64,000 nt of DNA from JAXDMK01 sp963765955 (GTDB lineage Bacteria; Actinomycetota; Acidimicrobiia; Acidimicrobiales; AC-14), in the NCBI GenBank assembly GCA_963765955.1, contig CAVXYA010000010.1, positions 186,001-250,000 on the forward strand, in the 5' to 3' direction. A program made the translations under genes and the position numbers. Shown here in pieces: positions 36,294-43,686 of this stretch; the first letter of the stretch is position 1, and every line of letters begins with the position of its first letter. The notes below the pieces were generated by a model, which saw nothing but the letters and a program-made list of their open reading frames with translations, was not told where the DNA came from and ran no database searches.

Positions 36294-36353
36294 GGCGAGA
36301 CGGTCACCGGTTCCGGCCGCCCACGGGCCGGGACCGGGGCGAGGGGCCGCGCC

Positions 36354-37274
36354 TCAACGGTTGGCGCCGGCCAGGTCGAGAAGGTTGGCGCCTCCCGCGT
36401 CGTCGAGAAGGTAGCGGGCGATCCGCCGGCCCAAGTCCTCGGGGTCGGTGCCCTCGTCGCGGTGGCGCAGGACGATACGGCCGTCACCGGTGGCGAGCAG
36501 CCCCTCCAGCCGGATCGTCCCATCGTCGGCGACCACCGCGTACGCCCCCACCGGCAGGTCACACGAACCCCCGACCTCCCGGAGGAAGGCCCGCTCGGAC
36601 TCCACCGCCAGCCGGGACGGGCGGTGGTCGATGGCGGCGAGCAGGTCGCGGGTGGCCTGGTCGTCGGCCCGGCACTCGACGGCGAGGGCACCCTGGCCGA
36701 CCTGGGGGACGACCAGCTCGGGGTCGAGCACCTCCGACCGCTCGGCGCTGCGCCCCAACCGCTGGAGGGCGGCGGCGGCGACCACGATGGCGTCGAACTG
36801 CGACGCCTTGTCGAGTCGGGTCTGCATGTTCCCCCGCAGGCCGGCGAAGGTGAGGTCGGGGCGCAGCCAGGCCAGCTGGGCCCGGCGGCGGACCGACCCG
36901 GTGCCGATGCGGGCCCCGGTGGGCAACCCGGCCAACGTTCCTCCCACCAGCGCGTCCCGCGGGTCGCCCCGCTCGGGGATGGCGGCGATCACCAGGCCCT
37001 CGGCTGGCGTCGACGGCAGGTCCTTGGCTGAGTGGACGGCGATGTCGGCCCGACCGTCGAGCACCGCCGCCTGCACCTCCTTGACGAAGACGCCTTGCCC
37101 GCCCACGGCCCAGATGGGGGCGTCGAGCTTGCGGTCCCCGACGGTGTCGACCACCACCGCCTCCACCTCCACCCCGCCGGACGACGCAGCCAGCAGGTCG
37201 CCGACCGTCGACGTCTGGATCCGGGCCAGGGTGCTCCCCCGGGTGGCCGCCCGCAGCCTGGCGGGCCGGTCCAT
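36354..37274 (-). CDS. hemC: Hydroxymethylbilane synthase (porphobilinogen deaminase)
   Basis: This 306-residue enzyme polymerises four porphobilinogen units into hydroxymethylbilane. It has the N-terminal RAATRGSTLARIQT, the active-site segment AVHSAKDLPS, the RRRAQLAWLRPDL arginine cluster and the dipyrromethane-attachment cysteine in EVGGSCDLPVGAYA. The ATG at 37272-37274 overlaps the hemA stop by one base. The frame is intact. It lies in the rex-sirC-hemA-hemC run. Confidence 0.96.
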   Translation of the reverse strand: MDRPARLRAATRGSTLARIQTSTVGDLLAASSGGVEVEAVVVDTVGDRKLDAPIWAVGGQGVFVKEVQAAVLDGRADIAVHSAKDLPSTPAEGLVIAAIPERGDPRDALVGGTLAGLPTGARIGTGSVRRRAQLAWLRPDLTFAGLRGNMQTRLDKASQFDAIVVAAAALQRLGRSAERSEVLDPELVVPQVGQGALAVECRADDQATRDLLAAIDHRPSRLAVESERAFLREVGGSCDLPVGAYAVVADDGTIRLEGLLATGDGRIVLRHRDEGTDPEDLGRRIARYLLDDAGGANLLDLAGANR

Positions 37275-38551
37275 CAGAGGTCGAACAGCTCGCGGGTGGC
37301 TTCGGCGAGGCGCTCGCCCCGGGCCGAGCCGGCCGATTCCTTGAGCCGCACCGTGGGCTCGTGGAGGACCTTGCCCAGGAGGCTGCGGGTGAGGGCGGCC
37401 ACCGCCTCCGCCTGGCGGGGGTCGAGGCCTTCGAGCCGGTTCCGGTAGCGGTCGAGCTCGGCCCGCCGGAGAACCTCGGCCCGGTCGCGCAGGGCCGAGA
37501 CCAAGGGGGCGGCTTGGCGCTCGGCCACCGCCTCCTGGAAGCGGACCACCTCGTCGGCGACGATGGCCTTCACCCGGCCCACCTCTTGGCGGCGCTCGTC
37601 GAGGCCGGCCTCCACGAACTCCTGCAGGTCGGCCAGGTCGAGGAGGGTGACGCCCGCCAGCGACCGCACGGACGGGTCGATATCGCGGGGCATGCCCATA
37701 TCGACGATGAGCAGGGGCCGCTCCGACCGGGCGCCCATAACCGCCGCCAGCTCGGCCCGGCCCAGCACGACCGTGGGCGAGCCGGTGGAGCTGAGCAGCA
37801 CGTCGGCCCGGGCCAGGGCGGCCGGCAGCTCGGCGATGTCGACCACCTCGGCGCCCACCTTCTCCGCCACCTTCACCGCCCGGTGGCGGGTGCGGCTGGC
37901 CACGACCACCTCGGGCCCGTCACCGTCGGACGCATCGGTGGATGCGGCCAGGTCGGCGGCCATGCCCTCGCCCATCTCGCCCGCCCCCAGCAGCACCAGC
38001 TTGCGGCCCTCGAGTGTGCCCAGGCGATCGGTGGCCATGGCCACCGCCGCCTGCGACAGCGACGTGACCCCCCGTCCGATGGCGGTCTCCGACCGGACCC
38101 GCTTGCCCACTTCGAGGGCGTGGCGGAACAGGGCCGACAGCCGGGACCCGGCCGTCCCCTCCTCACGCGCCCGCTCCCACGCGGTGCGGACCTGCCCCAG
38201 CACCTGGCTCTCGCCCAGCACCACCGAGTCGAGCCCCGACGTCACCGCGAACAGATGGGCCGCGGCCGCCTCCTCGTGGTAGGTGAACAGGTGGTCGCTG
38301 AAGTCCTCGGGGGGGAGGAAGGCGAGGCCAGTCAGAAAGTGGCGGATGTCCTGCACGCCACCGTGGAAGCGCTCGGCGTCGACGTAGATCTCGGTGCGGT
38401 GGCAGGTCGAGAGGATGACCGCCTCGCTCACGAAGTCGCGGCTCACCAGGTCGCCCAGGGCCTTGGGCAGGTGCTCGGCCGAGACGGTCATGCGCTCGAG
38501 GATCTCGAGCGGGACCGTGCGGTGGCTCAGTCCGACGACGAGGAGAGACAT
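37274..38551 (-). CDS. hemA: Glutamyl-tRNA reductase
   Basis: This 425-residue enzyme reduces glutamyl-tRNA to glutamate-1-semialdehyde, the committed step of the C5 haem route. It has the catalytic Cys50 in ILSTCHRTEIY, the SGLDSVVLGESQVLGQV segment, and the NADPH-binding VLLGAGEMGEGMA. The residue after Cys50-His differs from the common STCNR (His at 51), a mild deviation. The C-terminal dimerisation domain is complete. It overlaps the end of sirC by 25 bases. Rex control of rex-hem operons is known in Streptomyces. Confidence 0.96.
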   Translation of the reverse strand: MSLLVVGLSHRTVPLEILERMTVSAEHLPKALGDLVSRDFVSEAVILSTCHRTEIYVDAERFHGGVQDIRHFLTGLAFLPPEDFSDHLFTYHEEAAAAHLFAVTSGLDSVVLGESQVLGQVRTAWERAREEGTAGSRLSALFRHALEVGKRVRSETAIGRGVTSLSQAAVAMATDRLGTLEGRKLVLLGAGEMGEGMAADLAASTDASDGDGPEVVVASRTRHRAVKVAEKVGAEVVDIAELPAALARADVLLSSTGSPTVVLGRAELAAVMGARSERPLLIVDMGMPRDIDPSVRSLAGVTLLDLADLQEFVEAGLDERRQEVGRVKAIVADEVVRFQEAVAERQAAPLVSALRDRAEVLRRAELDRYRNRLEGLDPRQAEAVAALTRSLLGKVLHEPTVRLKESAGSARGERLAEATRELFDL

Positions 38552-39183
38552 GCCTGTAGATGTTCGCGCGCGGAGGTGATGTCACCGTTTCGGATGAGCC
38601 CGAGCATGTCGGAGTCGAGGGCGTTCTGCCAACCTGGGCCCTCGGTGGAGCGACCTTGGGCCCGGAGGACCTCGCGCTCGGACGACAGCAGGTCGAGCAG
38701 GGTCTCGAACTCGGGGCCGATCTCCGCCTCCAGTCGCCGGCGCAGCCAGCGGGACAGGGCCGGGCTGCGGCCGCCGGTGGACACGGTGACCATGAGCGGT
38801 CCCCGGCGCAGCACCGAGGGGAGGGTGAACGAGCAGTTGGCCGGGTCGTCGGCCCCATTCACCCAGACGCCGGCCTCCTCCCCGTCGGCGAACACGGTTG
38901 CGTTGGCCTCGGGCGAGTCGGTGGCGGCGATGGCCAGCCGGTAGCCGGCCACCTCACCCGACCGGTAGGACCGGCGCTCCACGGTGACGCCCGACAGCGC
39001 CTCCAGGCGCTCGTCGACGTCGGGGGCAACCACGGTGACGGCCGCCCCGCACGCCAGCAGGCCCTCCACCTTGCGCAGGGCCACAACGCCACCCCCCACC
39101 ACCAGGCACCGCCGCCCTTCGAGCACGAGGTTCACCGGATACCGGTCGGTCCCGCCGGGGTCGTGGCCGGCCTGGCTGGTCAT
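38527..39183 (-). CDS. Precorrin-2 dehydrogenase / sirohydrochlorin ferrochelatase (CysG N-domain type)
   Basis: This 218-residue protein has the NAD-binding motif CLVVGGGVVALRKVEGLL, the NGADDPANCSFTLPSVLRRG segment and the dimerisation region FETLLDLLSSEREVLRAQG. It oxidises precorrin-2 to sirohydrochlorin and may insert iron to make sirohaem. The ATG at 39181-39183 overlaps the rex stop (ATGA); the longer open frame upstream is a shadow of rex. It precedes hemA in the operon and supplies the sirohaem branch that starts from the CobA/HemD fusion. Confidence 0.92.
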   Translation of the reverse strand: MTSQAGHDPGGTDRYPVNLVLEGRRCLVVGGGVVALRKVEGLLACGAAVTVVAPDVDERLEALSGVTVERRSYRSGEVAGYRLAIAATDSPEANATVFADGEEAGVWVNGADDPANCSFTLPSVLRRGPLMVTVSTGGRSPALSRWLRRRLEAEIGPEFETLLDLLSSEREVLRAQGRSTEGPGWQNALDSDMLGLIRNGDITSAREHLQACLSSSSD

Positions 39184-40061
39184 CCGAAGGTGGCTACCGG
39201 GGGCGGGCCCGTCGCACCGCCCGTTCGCCGCTGCTGGTAGAAGGCCAGGATCTGCAGCTCGATCGACAGGTCGACCTTGCGCAGGGAGACGCCCGGGGGG
39301 ACCGTGATCACCGCCGGGGCGAAGTTGAGGATGGAGTTCACGCCGACCGCCACCAGCCGATCGGCCACGTCCTGGGCGGACCCGGCGGGCGTGGCGATGA
39401 TGCCGATGGCGATGTCGTGCTCGGCTGCCACCTCGGCCAGATCGTCGACGTGGCGGACGGGGACGTCGGCCACCAGCTCGCCCACCCGGTTGCGGTCGGC
39501 GTCGAGCAGGGCGACGATGCGGAAGCCGCGGGCCGAGAACCCGCCGTAGTTGGCCAGGGCGTGGCCCAGGTTGCCGACGCCGACGATGACGACGGGCCAG
39601 TCCTGGGTGAGCCCGAGGACGCGGTTGATGTGCAGGAACAGGTACTCGACGTCGTAGCCCACGCCTCGTGTGCCATAGGAGCCGAGATAGGAGAGGTCCT
39701 TGCGGACCTTGGCCGCGTTGACCCCGGCCATCTCCGCCAGTCGCTCCGACGAGATGGTGGGCGTCTTGGCGTCGACCACCTCGAGCAGGCACCGGAGGTA
39801 GACGGGCAGGCGAGCCACGGTGGCCTCGGGGATGCGGCGGCTGGACCGGAGCAGGCGGGCGGGTATGGCCGCGTGGGCCATGGTCGGCCCCCCATTGCCG
39901 ACGCCGTCGGTGGGCGGCCCGCCGGGGGGTAGCCCGCCGGAGGGTGGCCCTCCGGTGGCCGGGCCGTCGGTGGCCGGTTCGGCCGCCGGTGGGGCCGCCT
40001 CCCTGCCGGGGGACGCGTTCTTCGCCCCCGGCTGCCTGCCGTTCTCCGTTGCCTCAGGCAC
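39180..40061 (-). CDS. rex: Redox-sensing transcriptional repressor Rex
   Basis: Rex senses the NADH/NAD+ ratio and releases DNA when NADH is high. The winged-helix domain (about 65-140) contains ISSERLAEMAGVNAAKVRKDLSYLG followed by GTRGVGYDV. The Rossmann domain (about 145-285) has VVIVGVGNLGHALANYGGF and the FAPAVITVP segment. The first 60 residues are Pro/Gly repeats (PPxGG) absent from typical Rex; an internal ATG (residue 61) would give the normal length of about 233. A Rex-like operator about 90 bases upstream suggests autoregulation. It is the first gene of the tetrapyrrole operon. Confidence 0.94.
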   Translation of the reverse strand: MPEATENGRQPGAKNASPGREAAPPAAEPATDGPATGGPPSGGLPPGGPPTDGVGNGGPTMAHAAIPARLLRSSRRIPEATVARLPVYLRCLLEVVDAKTPTISSERLAEMAGVNAAKVRKDLSYLGSYGTRGVGYDVEYLFLHINRVLGLTQDWPVVIVGVGNLGHALANYGGFSARGFRIVALLDADRNRVGELVADVPVRHVDDLAEVAAEHDIAIGIIATPAGSAQDVADRLVAVGVNSILNFAPAVITVPPGVSLRKVDLSIELQILAFYQQRRTGGATGPPPVATFG

Positions 40062-40151
40062 GGCACAGAACCCCCTGTAGGTGAGTGGCCGTTACGCCCC
40101 TGCTCGCCGGACAGCACGTCTCACCCGCCCAGTCTACCGACCGAGGCCTCC

Positions 40152-40169
40152 TCGTGCTTCGCTTCACAA
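40152..40169. promoter_or_regulatory. Candidate Rex operator upstream of rex
   Basis: The minus-strand 18-mer TTGTGAAGCGAAGCACGA matches 11 of 14 fixed positions of the Rex consensus, with one perfect half-site. It lies between rex (minus) and the CAP-domain gene (plus). This arrangement parallels the autoregulated rex-hem operon described in Streptomyces. Confidence 0.45.
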
Positions 40170-40323
40170 TCACCCTGCGCCGAAGTGTCGCACGTGGCCC
40201 TGCCGGGCGGTTCACCACTCCCCGCACCGAAGCCCGCCACAGACGGTGGTGGAAACGCTCAAGGTTTCCGGCCGCGCGGCCGACAGCGAAGTCCACACCG
40301 ACCGGACACGCAGAGGAGGAGCT

Positions 40324-41034
40324 TTGACCACGGCACTCCGGGGGGGCAGGTTCGTGGTGCAGGCAGTTGTCGTCATCGGACTGGTCGGGGGGCTGATCGC
40401 CCCACCGGCGAAGGCCACCGCGGCCGGCGTGCAGACGGCCGAGGCGCAGCGAGTCCTGGCCCTGGTCAACGCCACCCGGGCGTCGGCGGGGGTACCGCCG
40501 GTCCAGGTCGACGCCGGGCTTTCGGCAGTGGCCCAGTCGTGGGCCGTCAACATGGCCGCGGGCGGGACGCTCCGGCACAACCCGGCGCTCGAGTCCCAGG
40601 TCAAGGGGTGGACGGCCCTGGCCGAGAACCTGGGCATGGGCGGAAGCATCGAGATCGTCCACCGGAACCTCGTGGCCAGCCCGGGCCACTTCAGGAACAT
40701 GACCGACCCCCGGTTCAACCGGGCCGGCGCCGGCACCGCCACCAAGGGGGCGAACGTCTACGTGGTCCAGGTGTTCATGCAGGGACCCGGACAGGCCGCG
40801 CCTCCTCCTCCGCCGCCTCCCCCTCCTCCGCCGCCGCCGCCCCCGCCGAAGCCGGTGCCGGTGACGGCGCCGCCTCCGCCCGTCACCGTGGCCCCCGAGC
40901 CGGCACCCGCCCCGCCGCCCCCGCCCGTCCCCGCCCCGGCGCCCACCAACGTCGTCGTGGAGGCGTCCGAGTGGCTGTCCAACGTGCTCGAGCAGCTCCA
41001 GGCCATCGATCGGGCACTCGGGGTGAGCGGTTAG
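40324..41034 (+). CDS. Secreted CAP/SCP-domain protein with proline-rich tail
   Basis: This 236-residue protein has an N-terminal signal peptide (about 1-37, cleavage near PAKATAAG) and a CAP domain (about 38-155) with LVNATRASAGVPPVQVD, SWAVNMAAGGTLRHNP, ENLGMGGS and GHFRNMTDPRFNRAGAG. A proline run and Pro/Ala-rich segment (about 160-210) lead to a short helical end. CAP proteins are extracytoplasmic; bacterial functions are mostly unknown. The TTG at 40324 is chosen because GAGGAGGA lies just upstream and it gives a normal signal peptide. Confidence 0.88.
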   Translation: MTTALRGGRFVVQAVVVIGLVGGLIAPPAKATAAGVQTAEAQRVLALVNATRASAGVPPVQVDAGLSAVAQSWAVNMAAGGTLRHNPALESQVKGWTALAENLGMGGSIEIVHRNLVASPGHFRNMTDPRFNRAGAGTATKGANVYVVQVFMQGPGQAAPPPPPPPPPPPPPPPPKPVPVTAPPPPVTVAPEPAPAPPPPPVPAPAPTNVVVEASEWLSNVLEQLQAIDRALGVSG

Positions 41035-41045
41035 GCTCGACGGTC

Positions 41046-41423
41046 GTGACCCGCCCCATCCGGGTGATGGTCGTCGACGACACCGACCACGTCCGCCGCA
41101 TGCTCACTTCGATGCTCAGCCTCGACGGCTTCGAGGTGGTGGGCAACGCCGCGGGCGGCACCCAGGCCATCGAGAACGTCGAGCAGGCGGATCCCGACGT
41201 GGTGGTGATCGACTACAAGATGCCGGGCATGGACGGGCTCGACACCGCCCGGGGAATCCGGGCCGCCCGCCCCGACCAGGTGATGATCCTCTACACCGCC
41301 TACATCGACGACAAGCTGGAGAAGGACGCGGCCGCGGCGGGCATCTCGCTGTGCGTGGGGAAGGTGGAGGGACTGGCCTCGCTGGAGCGGGAGATCAGCC
41401 GCCTCTGCGCATCGATGTTCTGA
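41046..41423 (+). CDS. Single-domain response regulator
   Basis: This 125-residue CheY-like receiver has acidic residues Asp11/Asp12, the phospho-acceptor Asp56 in VIDYKMPGMDG, a threonine in the ILYTAYID segment and a lysine in VGKVEG. There is no output domain, so it probably works by protein contact in a phosphorelay. The GTG at 41046 follows the CAP gene stop by 11 bases, so they are probably cotranscribed. No histidine kinase is visible nearby. Confidence 0.88.
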   Translation: MTRPIRVMVVDDTDHVRRMLTSMLSLDGFEVVGNAAGGTQAIENVEQADPDVVVIDYKMPGMDGLDTARGIRAARPDQVMILYTAYIDDKLEKDAAAAGISLCVGKVEGLASLEREISRLCASMF

Positions 41424-41448
41424 CGCCGGGATCGGATCCCGATGACCC

Positions 41449-41538
41449 TCAGATCCCGATGACGATGAACTGGATGAAGGCGGCGGTGAAGATGGCGAGC
41501 AGCACCAACGCCAGCGCGATAGTCGTCCCGAGCCGCAT
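41449..41538 (-). CDS. Possible 29-residue membrane peptide
   Basis: A short frame, ATG at 41536-41538 to TGA at 41449-41451, encodes MRLGTTIALALVLL followed by a second hydrophobic stretch, in effect one membrane helix. No hydrophilic tail exists. It lies between a response regulator and the SAM hydrolase gene. The ribosome site is weak (GGTGGCGGG directly before the ATG), so expression is uncertain. Confidence 0.35.
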   Translation of the reverse strand: MRLGTTIALALVLLAIFTAAFIQFIVIGI

Positions 41539-41554
41539 CCCGCCACCGTAGACC

Positions 41555-41600
41555 GCGCCCGGGGGCTCTGCCCCCCGGGATCCCCCCGAATCAAAGGCGT
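41555..41600. repeat. GC-rich hairpin element, copy 2
   Basis: It has the same order as at 23661-23707: CGGGGGC-loop-GCCCCCCG hairpin, CCCCCCGAA, then TCAAAGG. It lies between two minus-strand genes and could serve as a terminator for the SAM hydrolase gene, although no T-tract follows. Confidence 0.7.
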
Positions 41601-41686
41601 CGAGCGCCTTCGGCGCGCCGCTTGGTGTTCCGACCGCCGAGGCCTTCGGCCGGCGGTCGGGCCGGCTCGCCGGCGCTCGGGCAAGG

Positions 41687-42508
41687 TCAGTCGGGGGCGG
41701 GCTCCAGCGTGACGGCGCTGCCGGTGTGGAGGCGGAGCTCGTCGGCCGCCGACCGGCGGTCGAGCACCACCGCCACCAGTCCGTAGGAGTCGACCATCAC
41801 GCCCACCTGGCCCGGCTTCAGCTCGGAGAACCTTGCCACCCGGACCGCGACCCGGGCCTGGTCGCCGGAGCGCACCAGCAGGGGGCCGTCGATGGCAGCG
41901 ATCTCGTCGGGGTCGACGTTGAGCTGGGCGTTGCCGAAGTGGTCGATCCAGAGGACCTCGCCCACGGTGCGACCGTCCTCCTCCCGGCTGAGGGGGATGA
42001 TGCCGGGCAGCAGCGAGAGGGGGTCGACGGGCTCGCCCAGCAGGTCGAGCTCGAGACCGGCGCACAGGTGGGCGGCGGCCGGCGCCATGATGTCGCGCCC
42101 GGCGAAGGTGGGGCCGGGGGCCGGGATCTGGTAGTCGGGGTTGGTCAGGGATACCGCCCGCCGGGCGCCGCCCACCATGGCCACGGCCGGGGCCAGCAGC
42201 CCGTTGTCGGGGCCGACGAGGAAGGCAGTGGTGCCGTCGTCGCCACCCACCTCCACCGCCACCGCCCGCCGGTCGGACCCCACGCCGGGGTCGACCACGG
42301 CCAGCACCACCCCCGGGCTCAGGTACTGCATGCTGCGGGCGAGGGCCAGCGAGCCGGCCCGCACGTCGTAGGCCGGGATCCGGTGGGTGAGGTCGACGAC
42401 CGTCACCTCGGGGGCGATGGCCTTGACCACGCCCTTGACCACGCCGACGAACTCGTCCTCCAGGCCGTAGTCGGAAAGGAACCACACGGTGTCGAGAGGC
42501 GGGGCCAC
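41687..42508 (-). CDS. SAM hydroxide adenosyltransferase (DUF62 / chlorinase-fluorinase family)
   Basis: This 273-residue protein has VWFLSDYGLEDEFVGVVKGV, VVDPGVGSDRRAVAVEV, LVGPDNGLLAPA and the C-terminal WIDHFGNAQLNV segment. The Asp-Arg/His set is the one seen in SAM hydrolases, which turn S-adenosylmethionine into adenosine and methionine. True halogenating members have a longer insertion near the active site, which I do not see here, so halogenation is unlikely. It is probably a single-gene unit. Confidence 0.88.
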   Translation of the reverse strand: MAPPLDTVWFLSDYGLEDEFVGVVKGVVKAIAPEVTVVDLTHRIPAYDVRAGSLALARSMQYLSPGVVLAVVDPGVGSDRRAVAVEVGGDDGTTAFLVGPDNGLLAPAVAMVGGARRAVSLTNPDYQIPAPGPTFAGRDIMAPAAAHLCAGLELDLLGEPVDPLSLLPGIIPLSREEDGRTVGEVLWIDHFGNAQLNVDPDEIAAIDGPLLVRSGDQARVAVRVARFSELKPGQVGVMVDSYGLVAVVLDRRSAADELRLHTGSAVTLEPAPD

Positions 42509-42542
42509 TCGACAAGGGTACGGCCGTGGCTCGGCTAGGCCG

Positions 42543-42762
42543 TCAGCCGGCCTCGGTGTAGGAGCGGGCCAGGTAGCGGTCGACGTCGTCCTCCCGGACC
42601 CGGTACGACTTGCCGACCCGCACCGCGGGCAGGCTGGCGGCCTTGATGAGCCGGTAAACGGTCATGGTGGAGACGCGGCATGATGGCCGCTACCTCGGCC
42701 ACCGTCAGGAAACGGGCCCGGGCGCCTGGCGCCCGATCTGTTGGCTGTGCCAGTTGGATCAC
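42543..42762 (-). CDS. Small HTH (MerR/excisionase-type) DNA-binding protein, Rv0500A-like (one apparent extra base)
   Basis: After dropping one base near 42676-42681 the frame reads FLTVAEVAAIM then RVSTMTVYRLIKAASLPAVR, VGKSYRVREDDVDRYL and ends SYTEAG. This 72-residue protein closely resembles mycobacterial Rv0500A, which also lies beside proC. The winged helix-turn-helix is complete. The span is one base above a multiple of three. The target is not known; such proteins are often developmental or housekeeping regulators in actinobacteria. Confidence 0.85.
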
Positions 42763-42847
42763 CCCTCTTCGCCTGTGGGAAATGTATTCCCCTGGGGCGG
42801 GTGAGGAAAATGGGGAGATCCGAGAATCCTCCGGCTGGCTCTCCGGC

Positions 42848-43642
42848 TCAGCTCCGGCCCAGCTCCCGGGAGCGCTCGGTGGCCGCCGTCACCGCCTCCA
42901 GGAAGGCGCTGCGCACGCCTTTGTTCTCCAGCACACGGAGCCCGGCGGCGGTCGTGCCCCCGGGCGACGTGACCGCGGCCCGTAGCCCCTCGGGGCTGTC
43001 GCCCGACTCGGCCAGGAGCCGGGCCGACCCCACCAGCGTCTGGATGGCGAGGACGCTGGCGGTGGCCCGGGGCAGGCCGTTGAGCACGCCCGCCTCGATG
43101 AGGGCCTCCGCGACGAGGAAGACGTAGGCCGGTCCCGAGCCGGACAGGCCGGTGACGGCGTCGAGGAGCGACTCGGGCACCCGCTGGACGGCGCCCACCG
43201 CGGTGAGGATGCCCTCGGCCCAGTCGAGGTCGGCGTCACCGGCCGCCGGGCCGGGGGCGATGGCGGCCGCCCCTGCCCCCACCAGGGCCGGCGTGTTGGG
43301 CATGGCCCGCACGAGGGGGACCCCGTCGCCCAGCCACGCCTGGAGCCGGGCCGTCGGCACCCCGGCCATGATCGACAGCACCCGGTCCGCGCCGGCGTCG
43401 GCCACGGACCGGCAGGCGGCCTCGGCGTCGGCCGGCTTGACCGCCAGCACCGCCCCCTCGGCGGCCACGGCGGCGTCCGACACGGCCAGGCCCGGGAACC
43501 GGGCCGCCAGCTGGTCCCGCCGGGCGGCCACCGGCTCGACCACCGCCATGTCCTCGGCCGCCGCCCACCCCGCCCGCAGGAGGCCGGCCACCAGCGCCTC
43601 CCCCATCCGTCCCCCGCCCACGATCGCCAGCCTGGTTGCCAT
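42848..43642 (-). CDS. proC: Pyrroline-5-carboxylate reductase
   Basis: This 264-residue enzyme does the last step of proline synthesis, reducing pyrroline-5-carboxylate with NAD(P)H. It has the N-terminal LAIVGGGRMGEALVAGLL, the LVRAMPNTPALVGAGA motif and the substrate-site GLSGSGPAYVFLVAEALIEAGV and TVTSPGGTTA-like segment (VTSPGGTTAAGL). The frame is intact. It lies upstream of the Rv0500A-like gene on the same strand. Confidence 0.96.
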   Translation of the reverse strand: MATRLAIVGGGRMGEALVAGLLRAGWAAAEDMAVVEPVAARRDQLAARFPGLAVSDAAVAAEGAVLAVKPADAEAACRSVADAGADRVLSIMAGVPTARLQAWLGDGVPLVRAMPNTPALVGAGAAAIAPGPAAGDADLDWAEGILTAVGAVQRVPESLLDAVTGLSGSGPAYVFLVAEALIEAGVLNGLPRATASVLAIQTLVGSARLLAESGDSPEGLRAAVTSPGGTTAAGLRVLENKGVRSAFLEAVTAATERSRELGRS

Positions 43643-43686
43643 GTGGTCCGCAGGCTACCGACGAAGCCGTAGCGACCGTCGGCCTG

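Noticed and set aside
41555..41600. A classic rho-independent terminator
   Set aside because: The hairpin is strong but no T-tract follows on either strand, so it is listed as a repeat element instead.
41687..42508. A fluorinase or chlorinase linked to the haloperoxidase block
   Set aside because: The protein lacks the extra loop of halogenating members and lies about 8 kb from the block with unrelated genes between.
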